Source of the DNA: an uncultured Candidatus Poseidoniales archaeon | GTDB taxonomy: Archaea > Thermoplasmatota > Poseidoniia > Poseidoniales > Thalassarchaeaceae | DNA length: 64,000 bases | Assembly: GCA_902601345.1 (NCBI GenBank) | Contig: CACKMK010000001.1 | Coordinates: forward strand, 111,810-175,809 | Reading direction: 5' to 3' | Shown: positions 9,113 through 18,066 of the stretch, piece by piece | Layout of the letters: every line of letters starts with the position of its first letter | Position numbering within the stretch: position 1 is the first letter of the stretch | Position numbers and translations under genes: made by a program | Notes under the pieces: model-generated | Told to the model about the DNA's origin: nothing | Seen by the model: only the letters and a program-made list of their open reading frames with translations | The model's database searches: none

Positions 9113-9133
9113 GCTTTCGTTCGTTACTATCTG

Positions 9134-9529
9134 CTACTGTAAATCATCTGAGTACTCTGTAACCCTGATACCGAGCTTGCCCGTACGGGCCTTCCTCGTC
9201 ATCACCCTGTCCATCTTCTTGTGGAACTCCCCTTCTAGATCCACTTCCATGGCAAGCGAGTGCCCCAAGAGGAGGATGAGTAGGTCTGCTAGTTCCTCGG
9301 CTGCCTCCTCGTCTGGCTTGCCCTTGGTGATTGCAGCTGAGAGTTCGCCAAGCTCCTCCACAGTCAATGCGATGCGGAATCCCATATCGTGACCATGGTT
9401 CTCTTCGGATGAGAATCGATGCTTGTGGTGGAAACTGGCAACTCTGGCCATCATGGTAAGCCATGATCCATCGGGAATATCGGAATACTCTACACTCAAC
9501 CAATCATCAACGCTCAGCCTTCTGGACAT
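9134..9529 (-). CDS. MazG-like nucleotide pyrophosphohydrolase
   Basis: All-alpha NTP pyrophosphohydrolase of the MazG/dUTPase-like superfamily, likely hydrolysing unwanted (d)NTPs to monophosphates. The metal-binding signature is present as VEELGELSAA followed about 15 residues on by EEAAEELADLLI (ExxE … ExxD-like arrangement). It has a single domain of 131 residues. The exact substrate cannot be read from sequence. It precedes no gene closely: the stop faces tsr3 across the hairpin, and the MTAP gene lies about 40 bases upstream in the same direction. Confidence 0.82.
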   Translation of the reverse strand: MSRRLSVDDWLSVEYSDIPDGSWLTMMARVASFHHKHRFSSEENHGHDMGFRIALTVEELGELSAAITKGKPDEEAAEELADLLILLLGHSLAMEVDLEGEFHKKMDRVMTRKARTGKLGIRVTEYSDDLQ

Positions 9530-9568
9530 GGTTATGCTACCGGCTAGGGGGCCATCAAGGTAGTGATT

Positions 9569-10330
9569 TCATAATTCTCCACTTAGCAGTGCAGTAATGC
9601 AGTGAGTCACCAAATCACGCATATTTGATGCCATTGAATCGACCGATTCGTGGTCTATCTCCGCATCGGGTTCGCCCGGAGTCCGTCCTGAAGCCCAGTT
9701 AGAAGAACAGAGCAATGACACGTGAGGAATGCCTGTCTCGGATATCAACCTCTGCTCGGGACCAAGAGTCATACCTACCACATTGGCCCCTAGTCTCTCT
9801 AGTGCGTCTATCTCGTGGGGACTCTCGAATTGGGGTCCGATACACTGGGCCACTACTACCCTTGGTGGGGCGCTTCCTTGCTCGGCAGTCAGAGTTTGCG
9901 CGCAAATTTCTGAGTAAAGATCGTCGAATGGGTTGGTTCTATCGGAATGGAACGCATCCTTGTCGTGGAAAGTCCACGGCTTTTCTGAGAGGTCCAGCAT
10001 ACCACTGCCGACCCCTACTGTCCCCGGAGGCATAGTTTCAATCATTGAGCCAACGGAGTTGACGCTGACCAATAAATCCGGTTTGCAACTCGATGCAGCG
10101 TGGATGTTTGCCCTATGCTCAATGGCATGTGGCGGGGTTCTTGAACCTCCAGGAGAATGGTGCCTGTCTATGACAAACACCTCCACATTGGCCGTACTGA
10201 CGACGTTTACGGGGACTTCTCCCCATTCGGATTCGATGACAATTAGCTCCGCAGTTGCTTCTAAGGAGGATGACAAGCCCGTGGAGAAAGCACTCATGCC
10301 AGTTCCGCACAGCACCGCTATGCGGTTCAT
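9569..10330 (-). CDS. Purine nucleoside phosphorylase of the MTAP family
   Basis: Phosphorolysis of 5'-methylthioadenosine or of a 6-oxopurine nucleoside, feeding purine and methionine salvage. It starts with a short beta-strand leader (IAVLCGTGMS), then the family signature IDRHH…PPHAIEHRANIHA and the substrate-pocket stretches CIGPQFESPHE and GMTLGPEQRL. At 253 residues it is full length. The usual RHG is RHH here, and the methionine in NVVGMT is kept. Specificity (MTA versus inosine/guanosine) is not decided by sequence reading alone. It follows rps3ae after four bases. Confidence 0.85.
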   Translation of the reverse strand: MNRIAVLCGTGMSAFSTGLSSSLEATAELIVIESEWGEVPVNVVSTANVEVFVIDRHHSPGGSRTPPHAIEHRANIHAASSCKPDLLVSVNSVGSMIETMPPGTVGVGSGMLDLSEKPWTFHDKDAFHSDRTNPFDDLYSEICAQTLTAEQGSAPPRVVVAQCIGPQFESPHEIDALERLGANVVGMTLGPEQRLISETGIPHVSLLCSSNWASGRTPGEPDAEIDHESVDSMASNMRDLVTHCITALLSGEL

Positions 10331-10334
10331 CTCC

Positions 10335-11237
10335 TCACTCCGTGAGTCGTGCTATCAGGTCTGCCTTCTTGCCGGAGACAGGTAGGCCTTCTTTCTTCAG
10401 CAGTTCCTTTAGTTGCGCTACGGTCATAGATCCAAAATCTGGTTTTACGTCTTCTGATGTATCCTCTTCCTTTGGAGGGGCTTCGTCTCCGACCTGAGCA
10501 TCAGTCGTAACCTCATTGTCTTCGGGCTCTGCTGAGTCAAGGGATTCTTGGGTTTCGTCGAGAGATTCTTGGGTTTCCTTGGCTGCCTTCTCCTCGGCCT
10601 TAATTTCCTCCAGAGTCGGGCCATCATCCACCACTACACCTTCCTGAATAAGCTGACTTCGCCTGAAGAATACCGCTCTAACCGGTTGAATCTTGGAGAT
10701 TGCAGTAGTCACGCTCTCCTCCAACGAACCGTCCATGAGTGCCTTTTGGACGTTAATCCAAGTAGAGTTCGCGCAGAATTTCAGTACGACGTCTCTAGCA
10801 ACGCTGCGAGTCTCGCTCTTCTGACTTGCCTTTACACTTGATCGGGTCACGATGAATGGCTTGATTCGAACGAAGAAGCCGTCATCAGTAACCACATCTA
10901 TCGTATCATCTACCTTTCCCCTATCTCTCCTGATCTGACGCCTGACGAAGTCCTTCATCACGTCATGGCCAATGAACTCGGTTATTGCGTCGTTGCCTAC
11001 TACATCAGATATCCTAAACTTGAGTTTGACATGCATCTTGGTGAAGTCACCATCAAGTTCGTTCTGCATTATCTCGTAAGTACGCCCAATTAGCAAGGCC
11101 TCCTCCTCTGCCAGGGTTTCCCCGATTACCTTGAAGGACCATGGGTTTCTGGGAGCTCTTATCGAGTACCACCTCTTGGCCTTCCACTTGTCTTTCTGCC
11201 TACGAGCAGCTGCTCTAGCCGATGCACCTTTGGCCAT
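10335..11237 (-). CDS. rps3ae: Ribosomal protein S3Ae with C-terminal SAP domain
   Basis: Small-subunit protein eS1. The N-terminal ~205 residues are the normal eS1 fold (KDKWKAKRWYSIRAP at the start, RRSQLIQEG near its end). A long acidic linker follows (about residues 205-265) with a tandem TQESLD repeat. The last ~35 residues read MTVAQLKELLKKEGLPV then SGKKADLIARL, a clear SAP helix-extended-helix motif of the kind that binds nucleic acid. Archaeal S3Ae is usually near 200-220 residues, so about 90 residues are added. The gene is divergent from the plus-strand gene at 11330, and MTAP follows after four bases. Confidence 0.93.
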   Translation of the reverse strand: MAKGASARAAARRQKDKWKAKRWYSIRAPRNPWSFKVIGETLAEEEALLIGRTYEIMQNELDGDFTKMHVKLKFRISDVVGNDAITEFIGHDVMKDFVRRQIRRDRGKVDDTIDVVTDDGFFVRIKPFIVTRSSVKASQKSETRSVARDVVLKFCANSTWINVQKALMDGSLEESVTTAISKIQPVRAVFFRRSQLIQEGVVVDDGPTLEEIKAEEKAAKETQESLDETQESLDSAEPEDNEVTTDAQVGDEAPPKEEDTSEDVKPDFGSMTVAQLKELLKKEGLPVSGKKADLIARLTE

Positions 11238-11329
11238 TGAAATGTCTCCATAATTCGGGGGCTGCCCCGTTTGCGAGCCGTGCGAACTGCAACCAGTATT
11301 TGAACGGAGTGCTACGAATTGTTTCTTGA

Positions 11330-11794
11330 ATGGGTGGCATTCAAGAAATGTTCCGGACAGGCGAAGACATGAGTGTGCACCGAGGAGAGTGGAGAGTTCA
11401 CGCGAGTGCCGTAGACGATATTCAGGTTATTGAGGACTCATTAGTCTGGTTGTGTGGGGATGGAGTCACAATATCTACACAAAAGGAAAAATCCACTCTA
11501 GGGGCTCCTATGTACACAATCTACGCGAATATGACTGCGAAGCAAACAATGTTCTCACTGGGTAGATTGGAGAAGGTTTCTATCGAGGGGATCCTATCCT
11601 CAGGATTGGAATCCAGGATAGACGAGGACAAGTACCTTCACTTGAGGATAGATTTAGCTGCACTGTCTAGGGGTAAAGGGGAAGTGACTCTAGACAAGGA
11701 CAAAATGGTTGCGAAGGGGAAATTCAAGTTGGAGGTTTATCCAGGTCAATCGACACATGGAGTCGCCAGGAGTATTTTCGAAGCTCTAATTTGA
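11330..11794 (+). CDS. RNA-binding protein, PF01877/COG1325 (archaeal exosome-linked) family
   Basis: Conserved archaeal single-domain protein of the family annotated as a predicted exosome-associated RNA-binding subunit. Family-like features are the VHASAVDDIQ…VIEDSLVWLCGD segment, the AMKTxx-like ‘GAPMYTIYANMT’ strand and the C-terminal LHLRIDLAALSRGKGEVTL with a following beta strand. The role in RNA processing is inferred from the family only. An internal ATG at 11369 (MSVHRGEW…) may be the true start, since the first 13 residues are not family-like. It is followed by a ferredoxin gene about 35-48 bases on. Confidence 0.72.
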   Translation: MGGIQEMFRTGEDMSVHRGEWRVHASAVDDIQVIEDSLVWLCGDGVTISTQKEKSTLGAPMYTIYANMTAKQTMFSLGRLEKVSIEGILSSGLESRIDEDKYLHLRIDLAALSRGKGEVTLDKDKMVAKGKFKLEVYPGQSTHGVARSIFEALI

Positions 11795-11841
11795 AAATGA
11801 TACAAGTATTCATATGCCGTTAACTAGGCATGCGCTTCAAT

Positions 11842-12120
11842 ATGACTCACGTAGTAACCAGCGCATGTGTTCAATGCAAGTACCAAGATTGCGTGCATGT
11901 TTGCCCAGTAGAAGCCTTTAGGGAAGCCGAAGAATATCTTGTTATTGATCCTGATGAGTGTATAGACTGCGCGGCTTGCATTCCCGAGTGTCCAGCAGAG
12001 GCAATATACGCCGATACTGACCTACCAGAAGAGGAAATGTCGTGGCTAGATAAAAATGAGGAAGAGGCCCCTGGCCTTCCCATCGCAGAGGGAGACTCTC
12101 CGGTTTTAGCCGACCAGTAG
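11842..12120 (+). CDS. fdxA: Seven-iron ferredoxin (FdxA-like)
   Basis: Soluble electron carrier. [14 protein letters not shown] (CxxCxxxxCxxxCP) marks a 3Fe-4S-type site and [12 protein letters not shown] a 4Fe-4S site, the pattern of FdxA-type ferredoxins. An acidic tail of about 40 residues follows. The ATG at 11842 ([13 protein letters not shown]) gives the standard N terminus. It also lies about 26-35 bases after a TATA-like TATTCATATG at 11807-11816, so the message may be leaderless. An ATG at 11830 is the alternative. The partner enzyme is not evident. Confidence 0.88.
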   Translation: MTHVVTSACVQCKYQDCVHVCPVEAFREAEEYLVIDPDECIDCAACIPECPAEAIYADTDLPEEEMSWLDKNEEEAPGLPIAEGDSPVLADQ

Positions 12121-12168
12121 TCACGGGCCACTACATAGGTTCTTGAATATCGACTTAGAGGAATTGGC

Positions 12169-13158
12169 ATGAAGAAGAGGGTTGATTTAGGCGAAATGAG
12201 GCATGGCACGGAGCTCCTCAAGAGGGGTTTCGCAAAGATGCAAGAGGGAGGAGTCGTGATGGATGTAGTCACGGCAGAGGAAGCGCATATTGCGGAAGAA
12301 GCGGGAGCAGTCTCAGTGATGGCCCTAGAACGAGTCCCTGCTGATATCCGTGCTTCGGGAGGAGTTGCAAGGATGAGTCATCCTCAACTGATCAAAGAAA
12401 TCATGGAGACCACTAGCATACCAGTCATGGCCAAGGCCAGAATTGGACATGATGAGGAGGCCAGAGTGCTAGAAGCTCTGGGTGTCGACATGATAGATGA
12501 ATCCGAGGTTTTGACACCTGCTGACCCGTTCTACCATATCCCAAAGAACGACTTCACTATCCCTTTTGTCTGTGGTTGTACCAGTCTAGGTGAGGCGGTG
12601 AGGAGGATTGCCGAGGGGGCTGCTATGATCAGAACCAAGGGTGAGGCGGGCACAGGAAATGTGGTAAGTGCAGTCAAGCATGCTAGATTGCTAGAGGCAG
12701 AAATTGAGACGTCCAGTAATGCTGACTCAGATTCAAGAGCAGATATTGTCGAAAAGATCCTCGAAGGATACAGGAGGTTGGAAGAAAAATCCGAGATTGG
12801 TGCGAAAGTGGCTAAGACTCCTTTTGGAGAAATTGAGACCATAAGAAGCAATCTTGCGAGCGTTCTCGAAGAGGTCATTGATCTTGGTAGGCTGCCCGTG
12901 GTAACTTTCTCTGCTGGAGGCATTGCAACACCATCGGATGCGGCCCTGATGATGAGTCATGGTATGGATGGTGTTTTCGTCGGATCTGGCATCTTCAAGA
13001 GCTCTGACCCTGCAAGAACTGCGGAAGCGATAGTTCTAGCAACTCATCACTTCGAAGATCCCCAAGTAGTCGCAGAGGCTTCTGAAATGTTGGGAGAAGC
13101 TATGCCCGGACTGGAAATAGACAGTCTGGAAGTCAAGCTCGACGAACGTGGATGGTGA
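12169..13158 (+). CDS. pdxS: Pyridoxal 5'-phosphate synthase, lyase subunit PdxS
   Basis: Forms PLP from ribose 5-phosphate, glyceraldehyde 3-phosphate and ammonia supplied by the glutaminase PdxT. Signatures include [27 protein letters not shown], the catalytic lysine region VMAKARIGH, and [14 protein letters not shown] with the second lysine; the C-terminal half has [16 protein letters not shown] and [11 protein letters not shown]. It is 329 residues, slightly longer than most because of an insert near residues 180-200. GAGGAA precedes the ATG. No pdxT is in the window. The stop abuts the convergent coiled-coil gene with zero spacing. Confidence 0.96.
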   Translation: MKKRVDLGEMRHGTELLKRGFAKMQEGGVVMDVVTAEEAHIAEEAGAVSVMALERVPADIRASGGVARMSHPQLIKEIMETTSIPVMAKARIGHDEEARVLEALGVDMIDESEVLTPADPFYHIPKNDFTIPFVCGCTSLGEAVRRIAEGAAMIRTKGEAGTGNVVSAVKHARLLEAEIETSSNADSDSRADIVEKILEGYRRLEEKSEIGAKVAKTPFGEIETIRSNLASVLEEVIDLGRLPVVTFSAGGIATPSDAALMMSHGMDGVFVGSGIFKSSDPARTAEAIVLATHHFEDPQVVAEASEMLGEAMPGLEIDSLEVKLDERGW

Positions 13159-14148
13159 CTAGCGCTTTCCGCCACGGGAGGTACCGAGTCTCCTAGATTT
13201 CCGTCTTAATGTTGAGCTTTTTTCACCTTGTTGCGATTCACCCTCCCCGGATACTAAGCCACCAAAAGTAACTGAGTTTCCTTCCAGAAGCATGTCAGCT
13301 AGGGAGTCTGCTAATTCCTCGTTCTGGTCGGGCCCCCTTAGCGCCTGCCTGACGGATTTGTTGTGATCTCGTACCATCTTCTCTCTCTGTTCATGCTGAG
13401 AACGTAGTTCGTCCCTAATCTCATTGACCTTGGATAGCATTTCTACCAGGGATGCGTGTGTCTCGTCTGCCTTTCCTCTTTCATGCACGAAAATTGCATG
13501 CAGCCTGTCTCCTTCACCTCTGAGGAAGTCACGTTCCTCGAACATCGGCTTTATTTCATTCCAAATTTCGTCGGCTAGAGAATTCTGTTCAAGCATTAGT
13601 TTGTGCTCATTATCGGCCTCGGCCCTCAGCCTCTGAATTGACTCGTCCATATCGCTCAAATCGATTGATATTATCCTCTGCTGCTCAACATGGGGAATTA
13701 ACTCGTCCCTTCTAGAAATCAAAGCCCTCAGCTTCTTGATCATCGAATTCTCTTTTTCCAATGTCAACGCGCCATCGGTCATGATTCTATTCTCGATCCT
13801 CTCTATCTCGCCGACTGTCTCCGAGAGCTGGATGACCACGGACTTTCCAGGACTTTGGTCCCTCGTACCCTTCTTTCTGGCGATGACCTCCCTGATGCTC
13901 TGTTGTATCTCATCCCTACTGGCTTGGTGAAGCTTGGCCTGAGCCCTGACTTTCTTTTGTTCTTCCATCTTAGCGGATATTGTTTCGTGGACTTCCTTCC
14001 TCTTCTCGTGAGCAGAGTTCCTCTGGTCTGCAGCACTCCTTGCAGAATCGTTATGAGAGTCTCTTTGGCTCCTAATTCTGCTAAGTTTTGATTCCATGGC
14101 ATGGAGCCTTGTCCTTAGGTCATCAGAACCCCTGTTGTCATGCTCCAT
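13159..14148 (-). CDS. Coiled-coil protein, COG1340-like, with basic tail
   Basis: Almost entirely heptad-rich helix (about residues 1-270), rich in Arg, Glu, Lys and Gln, with repeated RDxxxN/H-type blocks (QRDSHNDSAR, ERDFLRGEGD) as in the archaeal COG1340 coiled-coil family. A conserved-looking segment, GALTLEKENSMIKKLRAL, sits at the centre of the hairpin. After the coil is a short LADMLLEGNSV stretch and a basic C-terminal tail, RRKSRRLGTSRGGKR. No catalytic motif. Function unknown. It resembles the three plus-strand coiled-coil genes at 18067-20772. Confidence 0.75.
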   Translation of the reverse strand: MEHDNRGSDDLRTRLHAMESKLSRIRSQRDSHNDSARSAADQRNSAHEKRKEVHETISAKMEEQKKVRAQAKLHQASRDEIQQSIREVIARKKGTRDQSPGKSVVIQLSETVGEIERIENRIMTDGALTLEKENSMIKKLRALISRRDELIPHVEQQRIISIDLSDMDESIQRLRAEADNEHKLMLEQNSLADEIWNEIKPMFEERDFLRGEGDRLHAIFVHERGKADETHASLVEMLSKVNEIRDELRSQHEQREKMVRDHNKSVRQALRGPDQNEELADSLADMLLEGNSVTFGGLVSGEGESQQGEKSSTLRRKSRRLGTSRGGKR

Positions 14149-14182
14149 GCAATTCGGACTAGTTTCCCCTTATTGAAGAGAC

Positions 14183-15757
14183 CTAAAGCCCGAATAACCT
14201 CGCTGCGAAAGGAAGAATGGGGGAAATAACTGCCAGAGCAGCACCAAACATGAATACTGCTCCGGTAGTCATCCTCAATCTGGTGAATAAGTCGGAGCGA
14301 ACCTGAGATGTCAGTACCTTTCCAGAGATTAGATTGCCCGACGAGTCCTCGAGCCTAACAGTGACTGTCGCATCGCCCATAGAAGAAGGGATCAGAGTTT
14401 GCCAGACAATTCTGGACTTTGACATAGAGGATGAAATTCTATGATATTCTGGTTTACCACTTTGTGGTTCTTTTTGGGGTTCAGACCTCAGTCTGTAGAC
14501 GCACTCGTTGGGTCTGAAATCGGGCGTCTGGACGCGCAGAATCAGATCTTGTACTTCGTCTGTGTGGTTGAGGACGTAAGCAAATAGATTAGCCTGCCCT
14601 AGAGTTAAATTCTCCATGTCAACATCGAACCAAATACCTCGTTTTGAAGGGCTTCCAAGATGCATACGCATTCTGTCATTAAGCCTGAAGAAAGGCGCAC
14701 AGCGCTCCCTTGCGTGCATAAGTAGGCGGTCTAGGGTCTCTTCTCCTAGTTCTTCATGATTGATAATCTGATCGATCGTCCTAGAGTCAACCAATTCGGA
14801 AAGTGCGAGGTGAAACTCATCCTCTTCTATAAGTCCTGACCGGTACATGTCTAAAATCAGAAGAAGGTACTCCTGTAAATCTGAGATATTTACGCCCTTC
14901 TTAAGGTCTGAATTGAAAGAGGATACATACTTGGAGAACCTCACTGCTAGGACGGGGTCGACATGAGCCCTGATAACGTCCGTGAAAGGTCTGTTTAGCA
15001 AGGCTGGGTGCATTGGAGGGGAGAATGCTTCTAGGAGGCCCCAGGGCTCTACCGTGTTGAACCTGGGTCGATTGGAAACCATGTATACGCTATGACCGGA
15101 AAGAAGTGCTCCGGTGGATAATGCGATTAGAACCGGTATTCCATCGGTTTCTGATGGAAATATTAAGCCAAGTCCGAGCATTATTGTGGACAGTGTCATC
15201 AGTGTTGTAGTGAGATTAAGTTGGTTTGAAGCTCCGTCAATGACGGCCTTCATCTCGCTATAGCCGTGTGCGCTACGGAAAGTAATGCCAGTAGAGACTA
15301 TTTCATCCGTCTCAATTTGGAAAATCCTCTTCGTGACCCATAGCAAGTAATGCAAGACGAATAGCAGAAGTAGATCTGCTACCATAAGAGCAAGAGAAAG
15401 CAGGTATACCGATTTTGAGAATGATAAGTCAAGGAATAGATCTCGTACACCGCCTTGCCACCATTCAGGATCGGAGCTTCGATAAGATTGAGCCAATCCA
15501 AATAACACTACAACAACGATTGGAAGGAATAGAATCAGGCGAGCGCCGCGGCTGATTAGTAAGTCATCGATGCCAGAGAGTATAGCCTCACGCCCCTTCA
15601 ATGTGGACTTTTGATCTGATTCGCTTGGATTTTCCTCGGACTTCGTAATCTCTTTGATGTCTGGAGCTGGGGGCGCTTCTGAGTGAAGTACTGACACCAT
15701 CGAGTCTATGTCGCTCTCCAAGTCAATAACGGTGGGGTTTTCTTCTTTAAGTGACAT
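14183..15757 (-). CDS. Unknown membrane protein
   Basis: No family recognised. An acidic N-terminal cytoplasmic stretch (about 65 residues) is followed by four hydrophobic segments: about 75-95 (LILFLPIVVVVLFGLA), 118-140, 185-200 and 205-225. A soluble region of about 250 residues with many acidic residues comes next, and one hydrophobic C-terminal segment. The soluble part contains helical stretches (LLLILDMYRSGLIEEDEF) followed by a beta-rich end. It lies five bases after the DtxR-type regulator gene in the same direction, so the two are probably co-transcribed. Confidence 0.6.
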   Translation of the reverse strand: MSLKEENPTVIDLESDIDSMVSVLHSEAPPAPDIKEITKSEENPSESDQKSTLKGREAILSGIDDLLISRGARLILFLPIVVVVLFGLAQSYRSSDPEWWQGGVRDLFLDLSFSKSVYLLSLALMVADLLLLFVLHYLLWVTKRIFQIETDEIVSTGITFRSAHGYSEMKAVIDGASNQLNLTTTLMTLSTIMLGLGLIFPSETDGIPVLIALSTGALLSGHSVYMVSNRPRFNTVEPWGLLEAFSPPMHPALLNRPFTDVIRAHVDPVLAVRFSKYVSSFNSDLKKGVNISDLQEYLLLILDMYRSGLIEEDEFHLALSELVDSRTIDQIINHEELGEETLDRLLMHARERCAPFFRLNDRMRMHLGSPSKRGIWFDVDMENLTLGQANLFAYVLNHTDEVQDLILRVQTPDFRPNECVYRLRSEPQKEPQSGKPEYHRISSSMSKSRIVWQTLIPSSMGDATVTVRLEDSSGNLISGKVLTSQVRSDLFTRLRMTTGAVFMFGAALAVISPILPFAARLFGL

Positions 15758-15761
15758 TTTT

Positions 15762-16421
15762 TTAACCGCCGATAGAATTTATTCTAGCCAGAATTCTCAT
15801 AGCGAGGGAGTCGGAAATAGTGAGAATGTTGCCATCACATGTCCTTGAGTCGGCTGAGGTTTCGATAACCGATCCAATCGTTATTCCGCACTCTCTGATA
15901 GTTACTGCCTCGCTAACTGAAGAAATTATCAGCTCCACTGTAGCAGAAGAATGGACTGGAAGTTTGGCAAGAGGAAGAAGGGTGGATATGCCTGTAGTTT
16001 CGAAGTCTCGCTCCACACTGGGTATCCTCTTCCCTTCTCTCGAAAACTCCGGATACCCAAGTAGACGATCAAGAGTAGATTCAAGATCAGAGCCAACTGC
16101 GTGTTCCATCTTACATGCCACTCCATGGACATCTCCATCAAATCCGATTACATCAGTAAGAAGTATTTCAAGTAGGATTTCCCTCCTTTTAATCCTTGCA
16201 GCAAGCTGGAATCCAGAGGGCGTTAGCCTAAATCCTCGATAGGGGATGTGTGTGACCATGTCTCGACTCGAGAGGCGTTGTATCATTTCAGTCACCGATG
16301 CTGCGCTGACTCCCTTGATGTCAGCAAGTTGATTGGTCTTTACGATGGCAGCGGGATTATCCGAGTGTATCTCGAACATAGTCTTCAGATACATCTCCTC
16401 TATTTCACTAAAATCAGACAT
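15762..16421 (-). CDS. DtxR/MntR-family metal-dependent transcription regulator
   Basis: The N-terminal winged helix begins FSEIEEMYLKTMFEI, with the recognition-helix stretch KGVSAASVTEMIQRLSS that is typical of this family. A dimerisation/metal domain follows (HAVGSDLESTLDRLLGYP), and a C-terminal SH3/FeoA-like segment. Such proteins repress metal-uptake genes when bound to Fe(II) or Mn(II). The ATG at 16421 directly follows the TAG of the upstream gene; a GTG at 16430 is less likely. Metal specificity is not readable with confidence, and no transporter gene is adjacent. Confidence 0.88.
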   Translation of the reverse strand: MSDFSEIEEMYLKTMFEIHSDNPAAIVKTNQLADIKGVSAASVTEMIQRLSSRDMVTHIPYRGFRLTPSGFQLAARIKRREILLEILLTDVIGFDGDVHGVACKMEHAVGSDLESTLDRLLGYPEFSREGKRIPSVERDFETTGISTLLPLAKLPVHSSATVELIISSVSEAVTIRECGITIGSVIETSADSRTCDGNILTISDSLAMRILARINSIGG

Positions 16422-16422
16422 T

Positions 16423-17973
16423 CTACACACCCTCTGCCTCGGCCATGAATTTGGTCTTACAAACCGGGCACCTAGACATTACCGGTCTCTTCTCAATCTG
16501 CACCCTCAGGGCCTGATCGCATGTGGGGCAATGGAGTATGTCATCAGAAGATTTCACAACGTTGATTTCTTCAGATTCTTCGTTTGACTCATCTGGCCCT
16601 CCAACCATGAATTCCATGGAGCACGCTGGGCACCTGACGCCACCTACGTGGTCATTCGGTACCATAAGTCTCTGATCGCAAAAACTACACGCAATCTCTC
16701 TTTTTTCAACTCTAAGTTGACTGCTCTGTGACTCCTTTGCCTCCCTCAGACGTAGATTAGAAGTATTTGGAGTCCTAGAGGAAACAGCTCTCCAAGAGAA
16801 TGTCCCTACGAGTATTATGAGGATGCCCGCGAGAATCCCGTATCCTGCAGCTAAAATATCGAATGGTAGCTCAGGTTCTTGGTCGTCGGTATTTGGCTCG
16901 ATTGAATAGATTCGCGTCGAAATAACGCCGTTTGATGACCATTGGACTTCCACGTCCACGTTATCATTCTCCATCCATTCAGAGATTGACATTTCAGTAA
17001 TTACAACTGATCCAGGAATTAAAGATGGGACTGTAGATTCGGCGAGAATCGTTCTCTCCGAAGATGATATCAGTCGCAATATCCCAGATTGTGTATTATG
17101 GTTACCCTCATTACTAAGTGTAATTGTAACCAAAACTCGTTTCCCGGGAGAGGGATGTTCTGGATTGAAAATAGCTTCCAATTTGATGGATGATGGATCG
17201 ATATTGGGAGCAGCAACAGATTCTGTCGTAATATTCTGAGAAAAGATGGATGACGTCCATTGTACCGGAATTGCCTGAATGGTGATCTCTGTGGTTTCTG
17301 GATTCCCTAAAGAGAAATCTATCACCCTGCGTCCAGGGTTTGCTTCAACTAGGATCTCCTGTAAATTCTCAGTCCCTCCGGCTATTTCAGTAGACACTGC
17401 TAGTAGAATTGGGCGAGCCTTTCCCTCGGATAGGAAAACGGAGACGTCAATTTCAAGCCCTTCGGTTGCAGACCAGGAAATCGAGTCTGTAGTTAGATTG
17501 AGAATCTGACTATTTGATACCTCAATAGACAGGTTTCCCTCCAAGTTAGTATGCCCTGTTTGCCCTAGGACTGAGAGTTGCCAGTTGAATTCATTGGTAC
17601 CAGGAAGCTCCAGGATGAAGCCGGTAGGAACCTCTCTGGTTGAGCCGGGGGAAATAGGGATATATTCTCCCTGAAATATTCGTTCGCTGTAGGTATGCTT
17701 GATTTGGAGAGACACCGAACCGCTGGAGTTGCCTTTATTGGTTACCATCAATGAGGCAATAAGGGTATCTCCGACATAGGCAGGCTCACCAGAGATTACT
17801 AGACCAGAATCTCCTGAAGATGTGAAATTAGTCGCGTTACTAGGGGTATTAGACTGCATTTCTGAGGTTTTATCATTAAGAATATCTGGTTCAGAGGCAT
17901 TGTCCACAATAGGAATTTGAAGAAGAATTACCATGACAGGAATGAGGATCTGGTACCTCAATGTCACTTTCAT
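16423..17973 (-). CDS. Secreted/membrane-anchored protein with two cytoplasmic zinc ribbons
   Basis: An N-terminal signal peptide (YQILIPVMVILLQIPIV) leads into about 350 residues of beta-rich extracytoplasmic sequence with CARDB-like repeats (YVGDTLIASLMVTNKGNSSG and HPSPGKRVLVTITLSNEGNH). A transmembrane helix near 395-415 (GILAGILIILVGTF) follows. The cytoplasmic tail carries two ribbons of paired CxxC knuckles (CSFC…CPAC and CPTC…CPVC). The arrangement suggests a protein linking the outside to a cytoplasmic partner. Its gene overlaps the regulator downstream by few bases. No named family. Confidence 0.72.
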   Translation of the reverse strand: MKVTLRYQILIPVMVILLQIPIVDNASEPDILNDKTSEMQSNTPSNATNFTSSGDSGLVISGEPAYVGDTLIASLMVTNKGNSSGSVSLQIKHTYSERIFQGEYIPISPGSTREVPTGFILELPGTNEFNWQLSVLGQTGHTNLEGNLSIEVSNSQILNLTTDSISWSATEGLEIDVSVFLSEGKARPILLAVSTEIAGGTENLQEILVEANPGRRVIDFSLGNPETTEITIQAIPVQWTSSIFSQNITTESVAAPNIDPSSIKLEAIFNPEHPSPGKRVLVTITLSNEGNHNTQSGILRLISSSERTILAESTVPSLIPGSVVITEMSISEWMENDNVDVEVQWSSNGVISTRIYSIEPNTDDQEPELPFDILAAGYGILAGILIILVGTFSWRAVSSRTPNTSNLRLREAKESQSSQLRVEKREIACSFCDQRLMVPNDHVGGVRCPACSMEFMVGGPDESNEESEEINVVKSSDDILHCPTCDQALRVQIEKRPVMSRCPVCKTKFMAEAEGV

Positions 17974-18066
17974 GTATGATGGCTCGAATGGGCATCGTAT
18001 GAATCAAACGCAGAAAAACACTCTGCATAGGGCTATAACAGAGGCATTTGCTCGATTCGAACAGAA

